64,000 nt of DNA. It comes from Pedobacter sp. MC2016-24 (lineage in GTDB: Bacteria > Bacteroidota > Bacteroidia > Sphingobacteriales > Sphingobacteriaceae). The notes under the pieces were generated by a model. That model had not been told where the DNA came from, searched no databases, and worked only from the letters and a program-made list of their open reading frames with translations. The position numbers were made by a program, and so were the translations under genes. Shown piece by piece: positions 27,402 to 35,131 of this stretch. Numbering within the stretch: the stretch's first letter is position 1; each line of letters opens with the position of its first letter. The stretch is from positions 372,001 through 436,000 of the forward strand of contig NZ_JADFBX010000003.1 of the NCBI RefSeq assembly GCF_015223055.1, given 5' to 3'.

Positions 27402-29165
27402 ATGTTTAAAAAAATAAATATCCACACCCTCAGCCTATGCTGCACTTTGATCCTGTTCTTTTCCAGTACGTCCCGGTTAAAAGCCCAAGGTTTTTTAAAA
27501 GCCGAAGGCACAAAAATTGTAAATGAAAAAGGTGAAAATGTTCTATTGCGGGGTATTGGACTCGGCGGCTGGATGCTGCAAGAAGGTTATATGCTCAAAG
27601 TTAATAAAGAAGGGCAGCAATACCGCATTAAAGAAAGGCTGGAAGAATTGGTGGGCCAGCGTAAAACTCAGGAGTTTTATGAGGCCTGGCTGGCCAACCA
27701 TACCCGTAAAGTAGACATCGATTCGATGAAAGCATGGGGCTTCAATTCGGTTAGACTGCCCATGCACTATAATTTATATACGTTACCGATAGAAAAGGAA
27801 TCGGTAAAAGGGCAAAATACCTGGTTGGAAAAAGGTTTCGCTATGACAGATGCTTTGCTGGCCTGGTGTAAGGCCAACAAGATGTACCTGATCCTTGACT
27901 TGCATGCTGCGCCGGGTGGCCAGGGTAATGACCTGAACATTTCAGACCGCGATCCTTCAAAGCCATCTTTGTGGGACAGCCCTGAAAATCAGCAAAAAAC
28001 AATTGCTTTATGGAAAAAACTAGCAGATCGGTATGCAAATGAGCCCTGGATAGGGGGATATGACATTCTTAATGAACCCAACTGGGGATTTGAAGATCCT
28101 AAAAATGATAAAAACGGAACAAAGGAAAAAGTCAACGCCCCGCTGAAAAAACTGATGACCGAGATTACCAAAGCGATCAGGGCCGTTGACCAAAAACACA
28201 TGGTGATCATTGAAGGAAACGGATGGGGAAACAATTACAATGGCATCCTTCCACAATGGGATGATAACATGGTGCTGAGCTACCATAAATATTGGAATTA
28301 CAATACACAGGAGTCTATAGCGCATATGTTGAAAGCGAGAAAAGAATTTAACATACCGGTTTGGTTAGGTGAAACCGGAGAAAATTCCAATGTATGGTTC
28401 ACAGAAGCCATTCGCTTACTGGAAACCAATAATATCGGATGGGCCTGGTGGCCATTGAAGAAGATTGGGTCCAATAATCCAATGGAGATCAAATCCAACG
28501 CAAACTATAACCAGGTAGTTAATTACCTGAATCAGGGCGGCGACAAACCAAAGGAAGCTGATGCACATCAGGGCTTAATGGAATTGGCCGCTGCTGCGCG
28601 TTTGGAAAATACAATCCTGCATCGCGATGTGATTGATGCGATGATCCGCCAACCCTTTTCTGTACAAACCAAACCGTTCAAAAAACATGATGTTGGTCAG
28701 CATACGCTGATTCATGCGGTAGACTATGATCTGGGCCGTAATGGCATTGCTTATTTTGATACAGATACGGCGGATTATCACGTTTCAACCGGAAAAGGTA
28801 CTCCGGGTAATCGCGGACGTGTATACAGAAACGATGGGGTAGATATTTTTAAGGATGGCGACCAGTTTTATGTTGGCCATATAGAAGCTGGTGAATGGTT
28901 GCAATACACAGTGAACGTACTTAAAAAAGGGACTTACACCATTAAACTAAAAATTGCCGCTGCAGAAAGCACTGGCCAGGTTAGCATCCTTGTCAATGGC
29001 CAGGTCGTCTCGAAAGCGCAGGCTATTCCCACTACCGGTGGAGAACAAAACTTTCAATTTCTGGAAGTAAAAGGAATTGTGTTTAACCAGGGCAAGCAAA
29101 CTTTAAAGATTTTAGCTGATATTGGTGGTTTTAATTTTAGCCAGATTCAATTGGTTAAAGAATAG
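27402..29165 (+). CDS. Glycoside hydrolase family 5 with C-terminal CBM6-like module
   Basis: 587 residues: signal peptide (to about residue 29, KAQ), GH5 barrel (about 35-390) and a beta-sandwich of CBM6 type (about 455-587, with GEWLQYTVNVLKKGTYTIKL). The GH5 acid/base Glu is in YDILNEPNWG and the nucleophile Glu in VWLGETGEN. The opening GEKGxNVLLRGIGLGGWML style resembles beta-glucanase-like GH5. With GH30 it suggests a beta-glucan-like backbone as target. Only 14 bp separate it from GH30. Confidence 0.88.
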   Translation: MFKKINIHTLSLCCTLILFFSSTSRLKAQGFLKAEGTKIVNEKGENVLLRGIGLGGWMLQEGYMLKVNKEGQQYRIKERLEELVGQRKTQEFYEAWLANHTRKVDIDSMKAWGFNSVRLPMHYNLYTLPIEKESVKGQNTWLEKGFAMTDALLAWCKANKMYLILDLHAAPGGQGNDLNISDRDPSKPSLWDSPENQQKTIALWKKLADRYANEPWIGGYDILNEPNWGFEDPKNDKNGTKEKVNAPLKKLMTEITKAIRAVDQKHMVIIEGNGWGNNYNGILPQWDDNMVLSYHKYWNYNTQESIAHMLKARKEFNIPVWLGETGENSNVWFTEAIRLLETNNIGWAWWPLKKIGSNNPMEIKSNANYNQVVNYLNQGGDKPKEADAHQGLMELAAAARLENTILHRDVIDAMIRQPFSVQTKPFKKHDVGQHTLIHAVDYDLGRNGIAYFDTDTADYHVSTGKGTPGNRGRVYRNDGVDIFKDGDQFYVGHIEAGEWLQYTVNVLKKGTYTIKLKIAAAESTGQVSILVNGQVVSKAQAIPTTGGEQNFQFLEVKGIVFNQGKQTLKILADIGGFNFSQIQLVKE

Positions 29166-29176
29166 TAACCTTGATT

Positions 29177-30076
29177 ATGCACGGATACAGACTTGCTTTT
29201 TTTCTTGTTTTATGGTTTAGCCCTTTCTTGTCAGGCGCGCAGGTTGCGGGCATAAGCCCCTTGTTTATTCAGGATAGCCTCAAACAGGTCGCATCTGGTT
29301 TTAGTTTTACGGAAGGATGTTCTGTTGATGCTGCAGGTAATGTGTTTTTTACAGACCAGCCAAATGATAAAATCTGGAAGTATGGTACCGATGGGAAGAT
29401 TTCTTTATTTATGGAAAAATCAGGTCGTGCCAATGGGAGTTATTTTGACCGCAAAGGGAACCTGGTTGTCTGTGCAGACGAACGCGGAGAAATCTGGTCC
29501 ATTCGTCCGAATGCTAAAGTGAAAATTCTGCTTAAAGATTATGAGGGAAAGCAATTTAATGGTCCGAATGATCTTTGGATAAATGCCAGTGGAGATATTT
29601 ACTTTACAGACCCTTATTATCAACGTGATTACTGGCAAAGAACTTCGCCTGATTTGCAGCATAATGATGTGTATTTTTTGCCAAAAGGAGCCAGGCAGGC
29701 CCTTATGGTAGCCAGTGGTATGGTCAGACCAAATGGCATTGTAGGCACGCCCGATGGTAAATACCTGTATGTAGCAGATATTGGCGCGGGAAAAACTTAC
29801 CGGTATGCCATTGGAAAAAATGGTGTTCTGGAAGACAAAAAACTAATCGTTGACAAGGGATCAGATGGGATGACCCTGGATGCAAAAGGGAACATTTACC
29901 TAACTGGTGGAGGTTCGGTTTTGATATACAGTCCGGAAGGAATCTTACAAGGACAGATCAAGGTTCCCGAAGGCCCCAGCAATGTTTGCTTTGCAGGTAA
30001 AACAAAGGATATTTTATTCATCACTGCACGTAAATCGGTATATATCCTGCCAATGAATGTGAAAGGTGTAGAGTAA
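29177..30076 (+). CDS. SMP-30/gluconolactonase-like beta-propeller protein
   Basis: 299 residues from ATG 29177 (a TTG six bases earlier is possible). Signal peptide cut near SGAQ. Repeated propeller blades are seen: EGCSVDAAGNVFFTDQP, FNGPNDLWINASGDIYFTDPYY, RPNGIVGTPDGKYLYVAD and SDGMTLDAKGNIYLTGGG; the Glu, Asn and Asp residues there match the metal site of SMP-30 lactonases. It probably opens a sugar lactone in the periplasm. It is the last gene of the polysaccharide locus, 11 nt after GH5. Confidence 0.85.
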   Translation: MHGYRLAFFLVLWFSPFLSGAQVAGISPLFIQDSLKQVASGFSFTEGCSVDAAGNVFFTDQPNDKIWKYGTDGKISLFMEKSGRANGSYFDRKGNLVVCADERGEIWSIRPNAKVKILLKDYEGKQFNGPNDLWINASGDIYFTDPYYQRDYWQRTSPDLQHNDVYFLPKGARQALMVASGMVRPNGIVGTPDGKYLYVADIGAGKTYRYAIGKNGVLEDKKLIVDKGSDGMTLDAKGNIYLTGGGSVLIYSPEGILQGQIKVPEGPSNVCFAGKTKDILFITARKSVYILPMNVKGVE

Positions 30077-30095
30077 AGTAAAATAATCCTTAAAA

Positions 30096-30127
30096 TTTGC
30101 TTTTGTCCTCACACCCTATTATCTTCG
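30096..30127 (+). promoter_or_regulatory. Predicted promoter for greA
   Basis: TTTG (30096-30099), 20 bp, TATCTTCG (30120-30127), one mismatch to TAnnTTTG. Transcription would start near 30134, directly before the hairpin at 30140-30175. Confidence 0.5.
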
Positions 30128-30139
30128 TTTTAATTGAAG

Positions 30140-30186
30140 CAAGACTATGTAGGCTTAGAAGCCGATGTAGTCTTGTTTGTTTTTTA
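30140..30186 (+). terminator. Terminator in the greA leader / after the polysaccharide locus
   Basis: Stem CAAGACTA (30140-30147) with TAGTCTTG (30168-30175), an inner GGC/GCC, then TTTGTTTTTTA. It ends the upstream locus. Because a good promoter lies just before it, it may also act as an attenuator of greA. Confidence 0.75.
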
Positions 30187-30212
30187 GAGGAAGTATAAAA
30201 AAATAAAACGCT

Positions 30213-30686
30213 ATGACAGAGGTAACATATTATACCCAGGATGGTTTAGATAGGCTAAAAGAAGAATTGCAGCATATGAAAACTACTGGTAGGCAATTGA
30301 TTTCTAAAGCAATAGCTGAGGCCAGGGATAAAGGCGATCTTTCGGAGAACGCAGAGTACGATGCGGCTAAAGAAGCTCAGGGTTTACATGAGGCTAAAAT
30401 CTCTAAATTGGAAACCACGCTTTCAACTGCAAGGTTAATTGATGAGTCTAAAATGGATACGACTAAGGTGCTGGCGCTATCCATTGTGAAAATAAAGAAT
30501 GTTAAGAATGGAGCAACCATGTCTTATCAATTGGTTGCAGAATCAGAGGCCGATCTTAAAACCGGAAAAATCTCAGTAAAATCACCAATTGCAAAAGGTT
30601 TATTGGGCAAATCGGTAGGTGATACTACAGAAATCGAAGTTCCGGCCGGAAAAATAGAATTCGAAATATTGGATATCAGCAGATAA
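30213..30686 (+). CDS. greA: Transcription elongation factor GreA
   Basis: 157 residues, the GreA size. The N-terminal antiparallel coiled coil carries the tip motif GDLSENAEYDAAKE, whose acidic residues enter the RNA polymerase secondary channel to stimulate transcript cleavage. The C-terminal FKBP-like domain ends in SPIAKGLLGKSVGDTTEI and EFEILDI. The HIT gene begins 11 nt after its stop, so both are likely in one transcript. Confidence 0.95.
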   Translation: MTEVTYYTQDGLDRLKEELQHMKTTGRQLISKAIAEARDKGDLSENAEYDAAKEAQGLHEAKISKLETTLSTARLIDESKMDTTKVLALSIVKIKNVKNGATMSYQLVAESEADLKTGKISVKSPIAKGLLGKSVGDTTEIEVPAGKIEFEILDISR

Positions 30687-30697
30687 AAACGAAAACC

Positions 30698-31090
30698 ATG
30701 TCGAGTATCTTTTCAAAAATTGTAAGCGGAGAAATTCCTGCACATGTGGTTGCAGAGACAAATGACTTTCTCGCATTTTTAGATGTGAATCCATTGGTCA
30801 TGGGGCATGTTCTGGTGATTCCCAAAAAGGAAATCGACTATATCTTTGATATGGATGAGGAAAGTTATTTCGGACTAACCCTTTTTGCTAAAATTGTAGC
30901 TAAAGGGTTAAAAGAAGCTTTTCCTTGTAAAAAAGTAGGTATTGCCGTGATTGGCCTCGAAGTACCACATGTACACATTCACCTCATTCCAATGAATGCC
31001 GTAAATGACATGAATTTTAGTAAAGAAAAACTAAGCCCTAGTCAGGAAGAGCTGACGGAGGCTGCAACAAAAATTAAAGCACAACTTTAA
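30698..31090 (+). CDS. HIT family nucleotide-binding protein
   Basis: 130 residues. The histidine triad is VPHVHIHLIP near residue 90. The N terminus, SIFSKIVSGEIPAHVVAE, and the PLVMGHVLVIPKKE segment are typical of the Hint/HinT branch, which hydrolyses AMP-linked amidates such as adenylated lysine or aminoacyl-AMP. It lies after greA and before a strong terminator. Confidence 0.92.
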   Translation: MSSIFSKIVSGEIPAHVVAETNDFLAFLDVNPLVMGHVLVIPKKEIDYIFDMDEESYFGLTLFAKIVAKGLKEAFPCKKVGIAVIGLEVPHVHIHLIPMNAVNDMNFSKEKLSPSQEELTEAATKIKAQL

Positions 31091-31110
31091 AATTAGCTGA
31101 TAAAATACGG

Positions 31111-31141
31111 CGGGATCCAATCATTTGGATCCCGTTTTTTT
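31111..31141 (+). terminator. Terminator after the greA-HIT operon
   Basis: A perfect 10-bp stem, CGGGATCCAA (31111-31120) with TTGGATCCCG (31125-31134), a 4-nt loop and seven T. Confidence 0.92.
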
Positions 31142-31171
31142 ATTTAACTTAGGTTGATTAAAAAATCTTTC

Positions 31172-31501
31172 ATGAGTCAGAATAATCCAGTATATCCAAT
31201 CGTTCATCATGTGTTTTTCTGGCTTAAAAATCCAGAGTCCACAACAGATCGCGACCAGCTTATCGTGGGTATTAAAACTTTAAAAAAAATTGAAACAGTT
31301 CAAGACCTGCAGGTCGGCATTGTTGCTGATACGGAAAGGCGACCTGTAATTGACCACAGCTGGCATGTTTCTGAGCTGATGTTTTTTAATGATCTGGAAG
31401 GGCAGGGCTTATACCAGAGCCATCCATTACATCTGGCCTTCATTGAAAACTGTAGCCACCTTTGGGAAAAAGTACTGGTTTACGATATCCAAAGCGTTTA
31501 A
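31172..31501 (+). CDS. Dabb (stress-responsive A/B barrel) domain protein
   Basis: 109 residues from ATG 31172; a TTG at 31154 is in frame but adds an unlikely leader. The pattern VHHVFFWLKNPESTTDRDQLIVGIKTLKKI followed by a histidine-rich SWHVSELMFF and YQSHPLHLAFIE is that of small dimeric ferredoxin-like Dabb proteins. Their role is mostly unknown. It stands alone between two transcription units. Confidence 0.85.
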   Translation: MSQNNPVYPIVHHVFFWLKNPESTTDRDQLIVGIKTLKKIETVQDLQVGIVADTERRPVIDHSWHVSELMFFNDLEGQGLYQSHPLHLAFIENCSHLWEKVLVYDIQSV

Positions 31502-31509
31502 AATGATGC

Positions 31510-31546
31510 TGTTCAAAAACGGACAATGTCTGTTCGTTTTCGAGCA
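31510..31546 (+). promoter_or_regulatory. Paired 16-bp palindromes, candidate enhancer-binding sites
   Basis: TGTTCAAAAACGGACA (31510-31525) and TGTTCGTTTTCGAGCA (31531-31546) each read as TGTTC-N6-GRRCA-type palindromes with one mismatch. Their centres are 21 bp apart, two helical turns, so both face the same side of DNA. This suits a dimeric NtrC-type activator acting on the element at 31597-31613. Confidence 0.5.
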
Positions 31547-31596
31547 GCCAAATGTGTGATTTATATTTTAAACGCTTTCAGACGGCTTTATCACAC

Positions 31597-31613
31597 TTGG
31601 CATTGGTATGGAT
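31597..31613 (+). promoter_or_regulatory. Possible sigma-54 promoter for the FtsX-type permease
   Basis: TTGGCATTGGTATGGAT: the -24 part (TTGGCA) is intact; the -12 part reads TGGAT in place of TTGCA and is poor. Transcription would start near 31624, 16 nt before the ATG. A further inverted repeat, GTGTGAT (31554-31560) with ATCACAC (31590-31596), lies just upstream. Confidence 0.4.
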
Positions 31614-31639
31614 ATTACCAACATAGAAACCATTTTATC

Positions 31640-34009
31640 ATGTTGAAACATCACCTTTTACTGATTTACAGGAATTTTACCAGATATAAAAGCTCCTTCC
31701 TCATTAACCTGATTGGTCTATCAGCAGGGCTTTCCTGTGCCTTACTCATTTACCTGTGGGTAAATGATGAGGTTCAAATGGATAAATTTCATGAAAATGA
31801 AATTTATCAGGTGATGCAAAACCAAATAACTGCGGCATCAGTCCTTACTACCGACGGAACAGTAGGTGTATTGGGAGAAGCGCTGGCGAGGGAAATGCCC
31901 GAAGTAGATCAGGCGGTGACAACCTCACCCAGTTACTGGCTGGAAAATACGAAGATCGCTGCGGAAAACCATACGCCTGTTAAAGCCGCAGGTAAATTTG
32001 CCAGCGCAAATTTTTTTAAAGTATTTTCTTATCCACTGATTTCCGGTCGTGCAGATGACGTATTACACGGTAAAAATAAGATCGTCATATCAGAACGACT
32101 GGCGATGAAATTATTTCATACTACGGCAGTACAGGGCAAAGAACTAAATTTTAAAAATGCGGAGATTGCAAAAGATAACCATGTCTTAATTTCCGGGGTA
32201 TTTAAAGATATCCCTGCAAATTCTTCTGATCAGTTTGATTTTTTAATTTCTATCGATGTATTGTTCTCCATTAGCGAAAATTATACGAAATGGGGGAATT
32301 ACGGGCCAAATACCTTCGTCTTATTAAAGAAAGGTGCCGATCCTGAGCTTTTCAATCAAAAGCTCTACGATTTTATGAAGGCTAAGGGACAGCCAAATGA
32401 AAAACTATTCATTAGAAAATATGCCGATGGCTATCTGCACAACAAGTATGACAATGGAAAGCTTTCTGGGGGAAGGATCGATTATGTGAACCTCTTTTCC
32501 CTGATTGCCATTTTTATCCTGATCATTGCCTGCATCAATTTCATGAATTTGTCTACTGCCAAAGCCTCGCGTCGTTTAAAAGAAGTGGGCATTAAGAAAG
32601 TGATGGGAGCCAGGCGGGAATCTCTGATCGTTCAGTACATGGCAGAATCCATGATCCTTGCTTTTTTAGCATTGTTCATCTCTCTTCTTGCTGTAGAACT
32701 GTTGTTGCCCCAGTTCAATACCATTGTCGGCAAGCAGTTGACGCTCCATTTTAACTTCCAGGCAATCGGGATATTACTGGGCATTGCCATTTTCACCGGG
32801 CTGGTTTCCGGCAGTTATCCGGCGCTTTACCTTTCAGGATTAAAACCGGTTAATGCACTGAAAGGACGGCTTAATGCTACGCCATTAGCTTCCTGGGCCC
32901 GTAAAGGATTGGTCGTTTTTCAGTTTGCACTTTCGGTATTACTAATTGTCGCAGTACTGATTGTATACAAGCAAATCGAATATGTGCAGCACAAAAGCAT
33001 CGGTTATCAAAAAGACAATGTCCTGTACTTTGAAACAGAGGGTAGATTCAAAGGAAATTCTGAGTTTGCAATCGATGCGATTAAACAAATACCAGGTGTT
33101 CGTCATGCAGCAGGCATCGATCGTGAATTTCTCGGCGATTTAAAAGCTACATTTGGCGATTTCAGTTGGGAGGGAAGAAACCCTAAAGAGGTGATCAAAT
33201 TCCAAAAGGCAGAAGTCAGTAGCGGCTTTATCGAAACAATGGGGATGGAAATGTCAGCAGGACGGAGTTTCTCCAGTCAACTGGGTGCTGATTTCGATAA
33301 GATCATCATTAATGAAGCCGGGATTAAAGTCATGCAGTTAAAGGATCCGGTTGGTAAGCTCTTTAAATTATGGGGTAAAGACTATCAGATTATAGGTGTA
33401 GTCAAAGACTTTAATTTTGAATCGTTACATAAGTCTGTAAGTCCGATGTTTATGTTGTATGCACCAAAAACAACCAACAGGATTATGGTCAGCATGGATG
33501 CAGGAAAAGAAAAAGAGGTGATCCAGTCGCTCCAGCGTTTAAATTCAACCTATAATCCAGGTTATAGTTTTGATTATAAATTCCTGGATCAGGATTTCCA
33601 GGCGCAATACCTCGCAGAAACCAGGGTAGCGCTACTTTCCCGGTATTTTGCCATACTTGCTGTTGTCATTTCTTGTCTGGGCTTGTTTGGTCTGGCTACA
33701 TTTACGGCCGAGCGCAGGCTCAAAGAAATCGGGATCAGAAAAGTGCTGGGCGCATCAGCATGGAACGTAGTTTACACCTTGTCCAGAGATTTTACCCGGC
33801 CCGTAATCACAGCCATTGTCATTGCCTTGCCCATCAGTTACTTGCTGGCCAGGTACTGGCTCAATACTTTTGCTTACCGGATAGAATTGCAATTCTGGTA
33901 TTTCCTGGTTGCAGGTTTACTGGCCCTGTTTATCTCTTTATTAACCGTATTCATGCAAGCCTTAAAGGCTGCACATGTCAATCCGGTGCAATGTTTAAAA
34001 ACAGATTAG
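31640..34009 (+). CDS. FtsX/MacB-type ABC transporter permease
   Basis: 789 residues from ATG 31640 (MLKHHLLLIYRNFTRYKSSF). The frame reaches back to 31526, but that part covers the regulatory sites and encodes no recognisable sequence. There are two FtsX-like halves: a first membrane span (about 20-42), a large MacB-like periplasmic domain, three spans (about 285-415), then a second span, a periplasmic domain and three final spans; RRLKEVGIKKVMGA and RRLKEIGIRKVLGA mark the two cytoplasmic coupling loops. Such permeases export or move peptides, lipids or lipoproteins with a separate ATPase, which is not in the window. It abuts the convergent MazG-like gene. Confidence 0.88.
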   Translation: MLKHHLLLIYRNFTRYKSSFLINLIGLSAGLSCALLIYLWVNDEVQMDKFHENEIYQVMQNQITAASVLTTDGTVGVLGEALAREMPEVDQAVTTSPSYWLENTKIAAENHTPVKAAGKFASANFFKVFSYPLISGRADDVLHGKNKIVISERLAMKLFHTTAVQGKELNFKNAEIAKDNHVLISGVFKDIPANSSDQFDFLISIDVLFSISENYTKWGNYGPNTFVLLKKGADPELFNQKLYDFMKAKGQPNEKLFIRKYADGYLHNKYDNGKLSGGRIDYVNLFSLIAIFILIIACINFMNLSTAKASRRLKEVGIKKVMGARRESLIVQYMAESMILAFLALFISLLAVELLLPQFNTIVGKQLTLHFNFQAIGILLGIAIFTGLVSGSYPALYLSGLKPVNALKGRLNATPLASWARKGLVVFQFALSVLLIVAVLIVYKQIEYVQHKSIGYQKDNVLYFETEGRFKGNSEFAIDAIKQIPGVRHAAGIDREFLGDLKATFGDFSWEGRNPKEVIKFQKAEVSSGFIETMGMEMSAGRSFSSQLGADFDKIIINEAGIKVMQLKDPVGKLFKLWGKDYQIIGVVKDFNFESLHKSVSPMFMLYAPKTTNRIMVSMDAGKEKEVIQSLQRLNSTYNPGYSFDYKFLDQDFQAQYLAETRVALLSRYFAILAVVISCLGLFGLATFTAERRLKEIGIRKVLGASAWNVVYTLSRDFTRPVITAIVIALPISYLLARYWLNTFAYRIELQFWYFLVAGLLALFISLLTVFMQALKAAHVNPVQCLKTD

Positions 34010-34010
34010 T

Positions 34011-34337
34011 CTATTTCAGTTTCTCGTTGTTCTTATGCCGGTCTGCATCACGGATGCTTTTCTTAACCAGGTTTTTTTCCATAGCTGCAGTCAGATCTAT
34101 GCCGGTCTGGTTTGCGAGGCAAATGAGCACAAATAGCACATCGGCCATTTCGTCGCCCAAATCAACAGTTTCGTCACTTTTTTTGAAAGATTGTTCGCCG
34201 TATTTACGCGACATGATTCTGGCCACTTCTCCAACTTCTTCCATCAAAATAGCCGTATTGGTCAATTCATTGAAATAACGGATTCCAGTGGTTTTAATCC
34301 ATTGATCTACGGTTTCTTGTGCTTCTTTAATGGTCAT
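34011..34337 (-). CDS. MazG-like nucleotide pyrophosphohydrolase
   Basis: 108 residues from ATG 34337 (MTIKEAQETVDQWIKTTG); a TTG at 34367 is upstream in frame. The metal site is ILMEEVGEVAR (EExxE) followed by DLGDEMADVLFVLICLAN (the ExxD part). All-alpha NTP pyrophosphatases of this type remove non-canonical or excess NTPs. A TATATTTG box lies at 34365-34372 on this strand, 28 nt upstream of the ATG, without a clear -33 partner. It is 1 nt from the convergent permease gene. Confidence 0.87.
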   Translation of the reverse strand: MTIKEAQETVDQWIKTTGIRYFNELTNTAILMEEVGEVARIMSRKYGEQSFKKSDETVDLGDEMADVLFVLICLANQTGIDLTAAMEKNLVKKSIRDADRHKNNEKLK

Positions 34338-34460
34338 TTCTTGTGTGTTTAATGTATGCTTTTCCAAATATAAAGATATACAGTGTAATTGTCAGGTGTT
34401 GCTTGTTTAGCCTACCTTAGGGTCATCGTGCCTACTCAATAAGGGCAAGTCCGCACATAG

Positions 34461-34541
34461 TTCACACATTCTACACACTTTCTTCACAAAAAGGTACCTG
34501 TTTGTGGGTTTTGTGTGAAGGAAGTGTGAACCAGGTGTGAA
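34461..34541. repeat. 81-bp dyad of six heptamers at 11-bp period
   Basis: The left arm has TTCACAC (34461), TACACAC (34472) and TTCACAA (34483). The right arm has GTGTGAA at 34513, 34524 and 34535. All six are spaced 11 bp within an arm and every pair is symmetric about position 34501. As RNA the arms would form a hairpin of about 26 pairs. A seventh, looser copy, TTGTGAAG, lies at 34554-34561. It sits in the 278-bp gap between two minus-strand genes. Confidence 0.65.
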
Positions 34542-34575
34542 GGATTTACTTTCTTGTGAAGAACTAGGGCCTAAC

Positions 34576-34589
34576 CTGGCCCGGGCCAG
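34576..34589. repeat. 14-bp perfect GC palindrome
   Basis: CTGGCCCGGGCCAG is fully self-complementary. It lies between the heptamer dyad and the 3' end of dtd. It is unusually GC rich for this region. With no loop or T run it is not a normal terminator, and its role is unknown. Confidence 0.5.
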
Positions 34590-34615
34590 AACATCATTGT
34601 ACGCCCGAACTGTTT

Positions 34616-35068
34616 TTATTCTTTGTTTTTGCTGTCGATGGTGATTGTTACCGGCCCGTCGTTAACCAGGCTGATTTTCATATCTGCTCCAAAAACTCCG
34701 GTTTGTACCGGTTTGTCCAATAGTCGGGAAAGTTCTTCAATCATGCCCTCATACAAAGGAATAGCCTTTTCAGGCCTTGCCGCCCTGGTAAATCCCGGGC
34801 GGTTGCCTTTCTTTGTGCTGGCAAACAAAGTGAACTGGCTGATCAATAAAATGTCACCGCCAATATCAGCCAAAGCTTTATTCATCAGGCCTTGCTCATC
34901 ACCAAATACCCGCATTGCGGTAATTTTAGCTGCAAGCCATTGTAAGTCTTCAGCAGTATCGGCATCCTCAATGCCCAGTAAAACCAGGAAACCAATTCCG
35001 ATAGTTCCCGTTACGTCTCCGTTAACCGTACAACTTGCTGCCGTAACCCGCTGAACAACCGCTCTCAT
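34616..35068 (-). CDS. dtd: D-aminoacyl-tRNA deacylase
   Basis: 150 residues from ATG 35068 (MRAVVQRVTAASCTV), the standard DTD start; the longer frame to 35107 is rejected. DTD hydrolyses D-amino acids, and glycine on tRNA-Ala, from mischarged tRNA. Conserved motifs are LLISQFTLFAST (SQFTL) and KGNRPGFTRAARP (NxGP-like cis-Pro region), with DGPVTITID at the end. It is divergent from the secreted-protein pair downstream. Confidence 0.94.
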   Translation of the reverse strand: MRAVVQRVTAASCTVNGDVTGTIGIGFLVLLGIEDADTAEDLQWLAAKITAMRVFGDEQGLMNKALADIGGDILLISQFTLFASTKKGNRPGFTRAARPEKAIPLYEGMIEELSRLLDKPVQTGVFGADMKISLVNDGPVTITIDSKNKE

Positions 35069-35131
35069 ATTCTTAAGTTTAAATGTTAATTTAGCAAAGA
35101 AAATCAATACTGATTTCTGGCGTTAAATTTA

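Noticed and set aside
31526..31639. N-terminal extension of the FtsX-type permease
   Set aside because: The extra 38 codons cover the palindromes and the sigma-54-like element; homologous permeases begin at the ATG at 31640.
34563..34592. GC palindrome as a terminator for the minus-strand dtd gene
   Set aside because: There is no loop and no T run, so it does not have terminator form.
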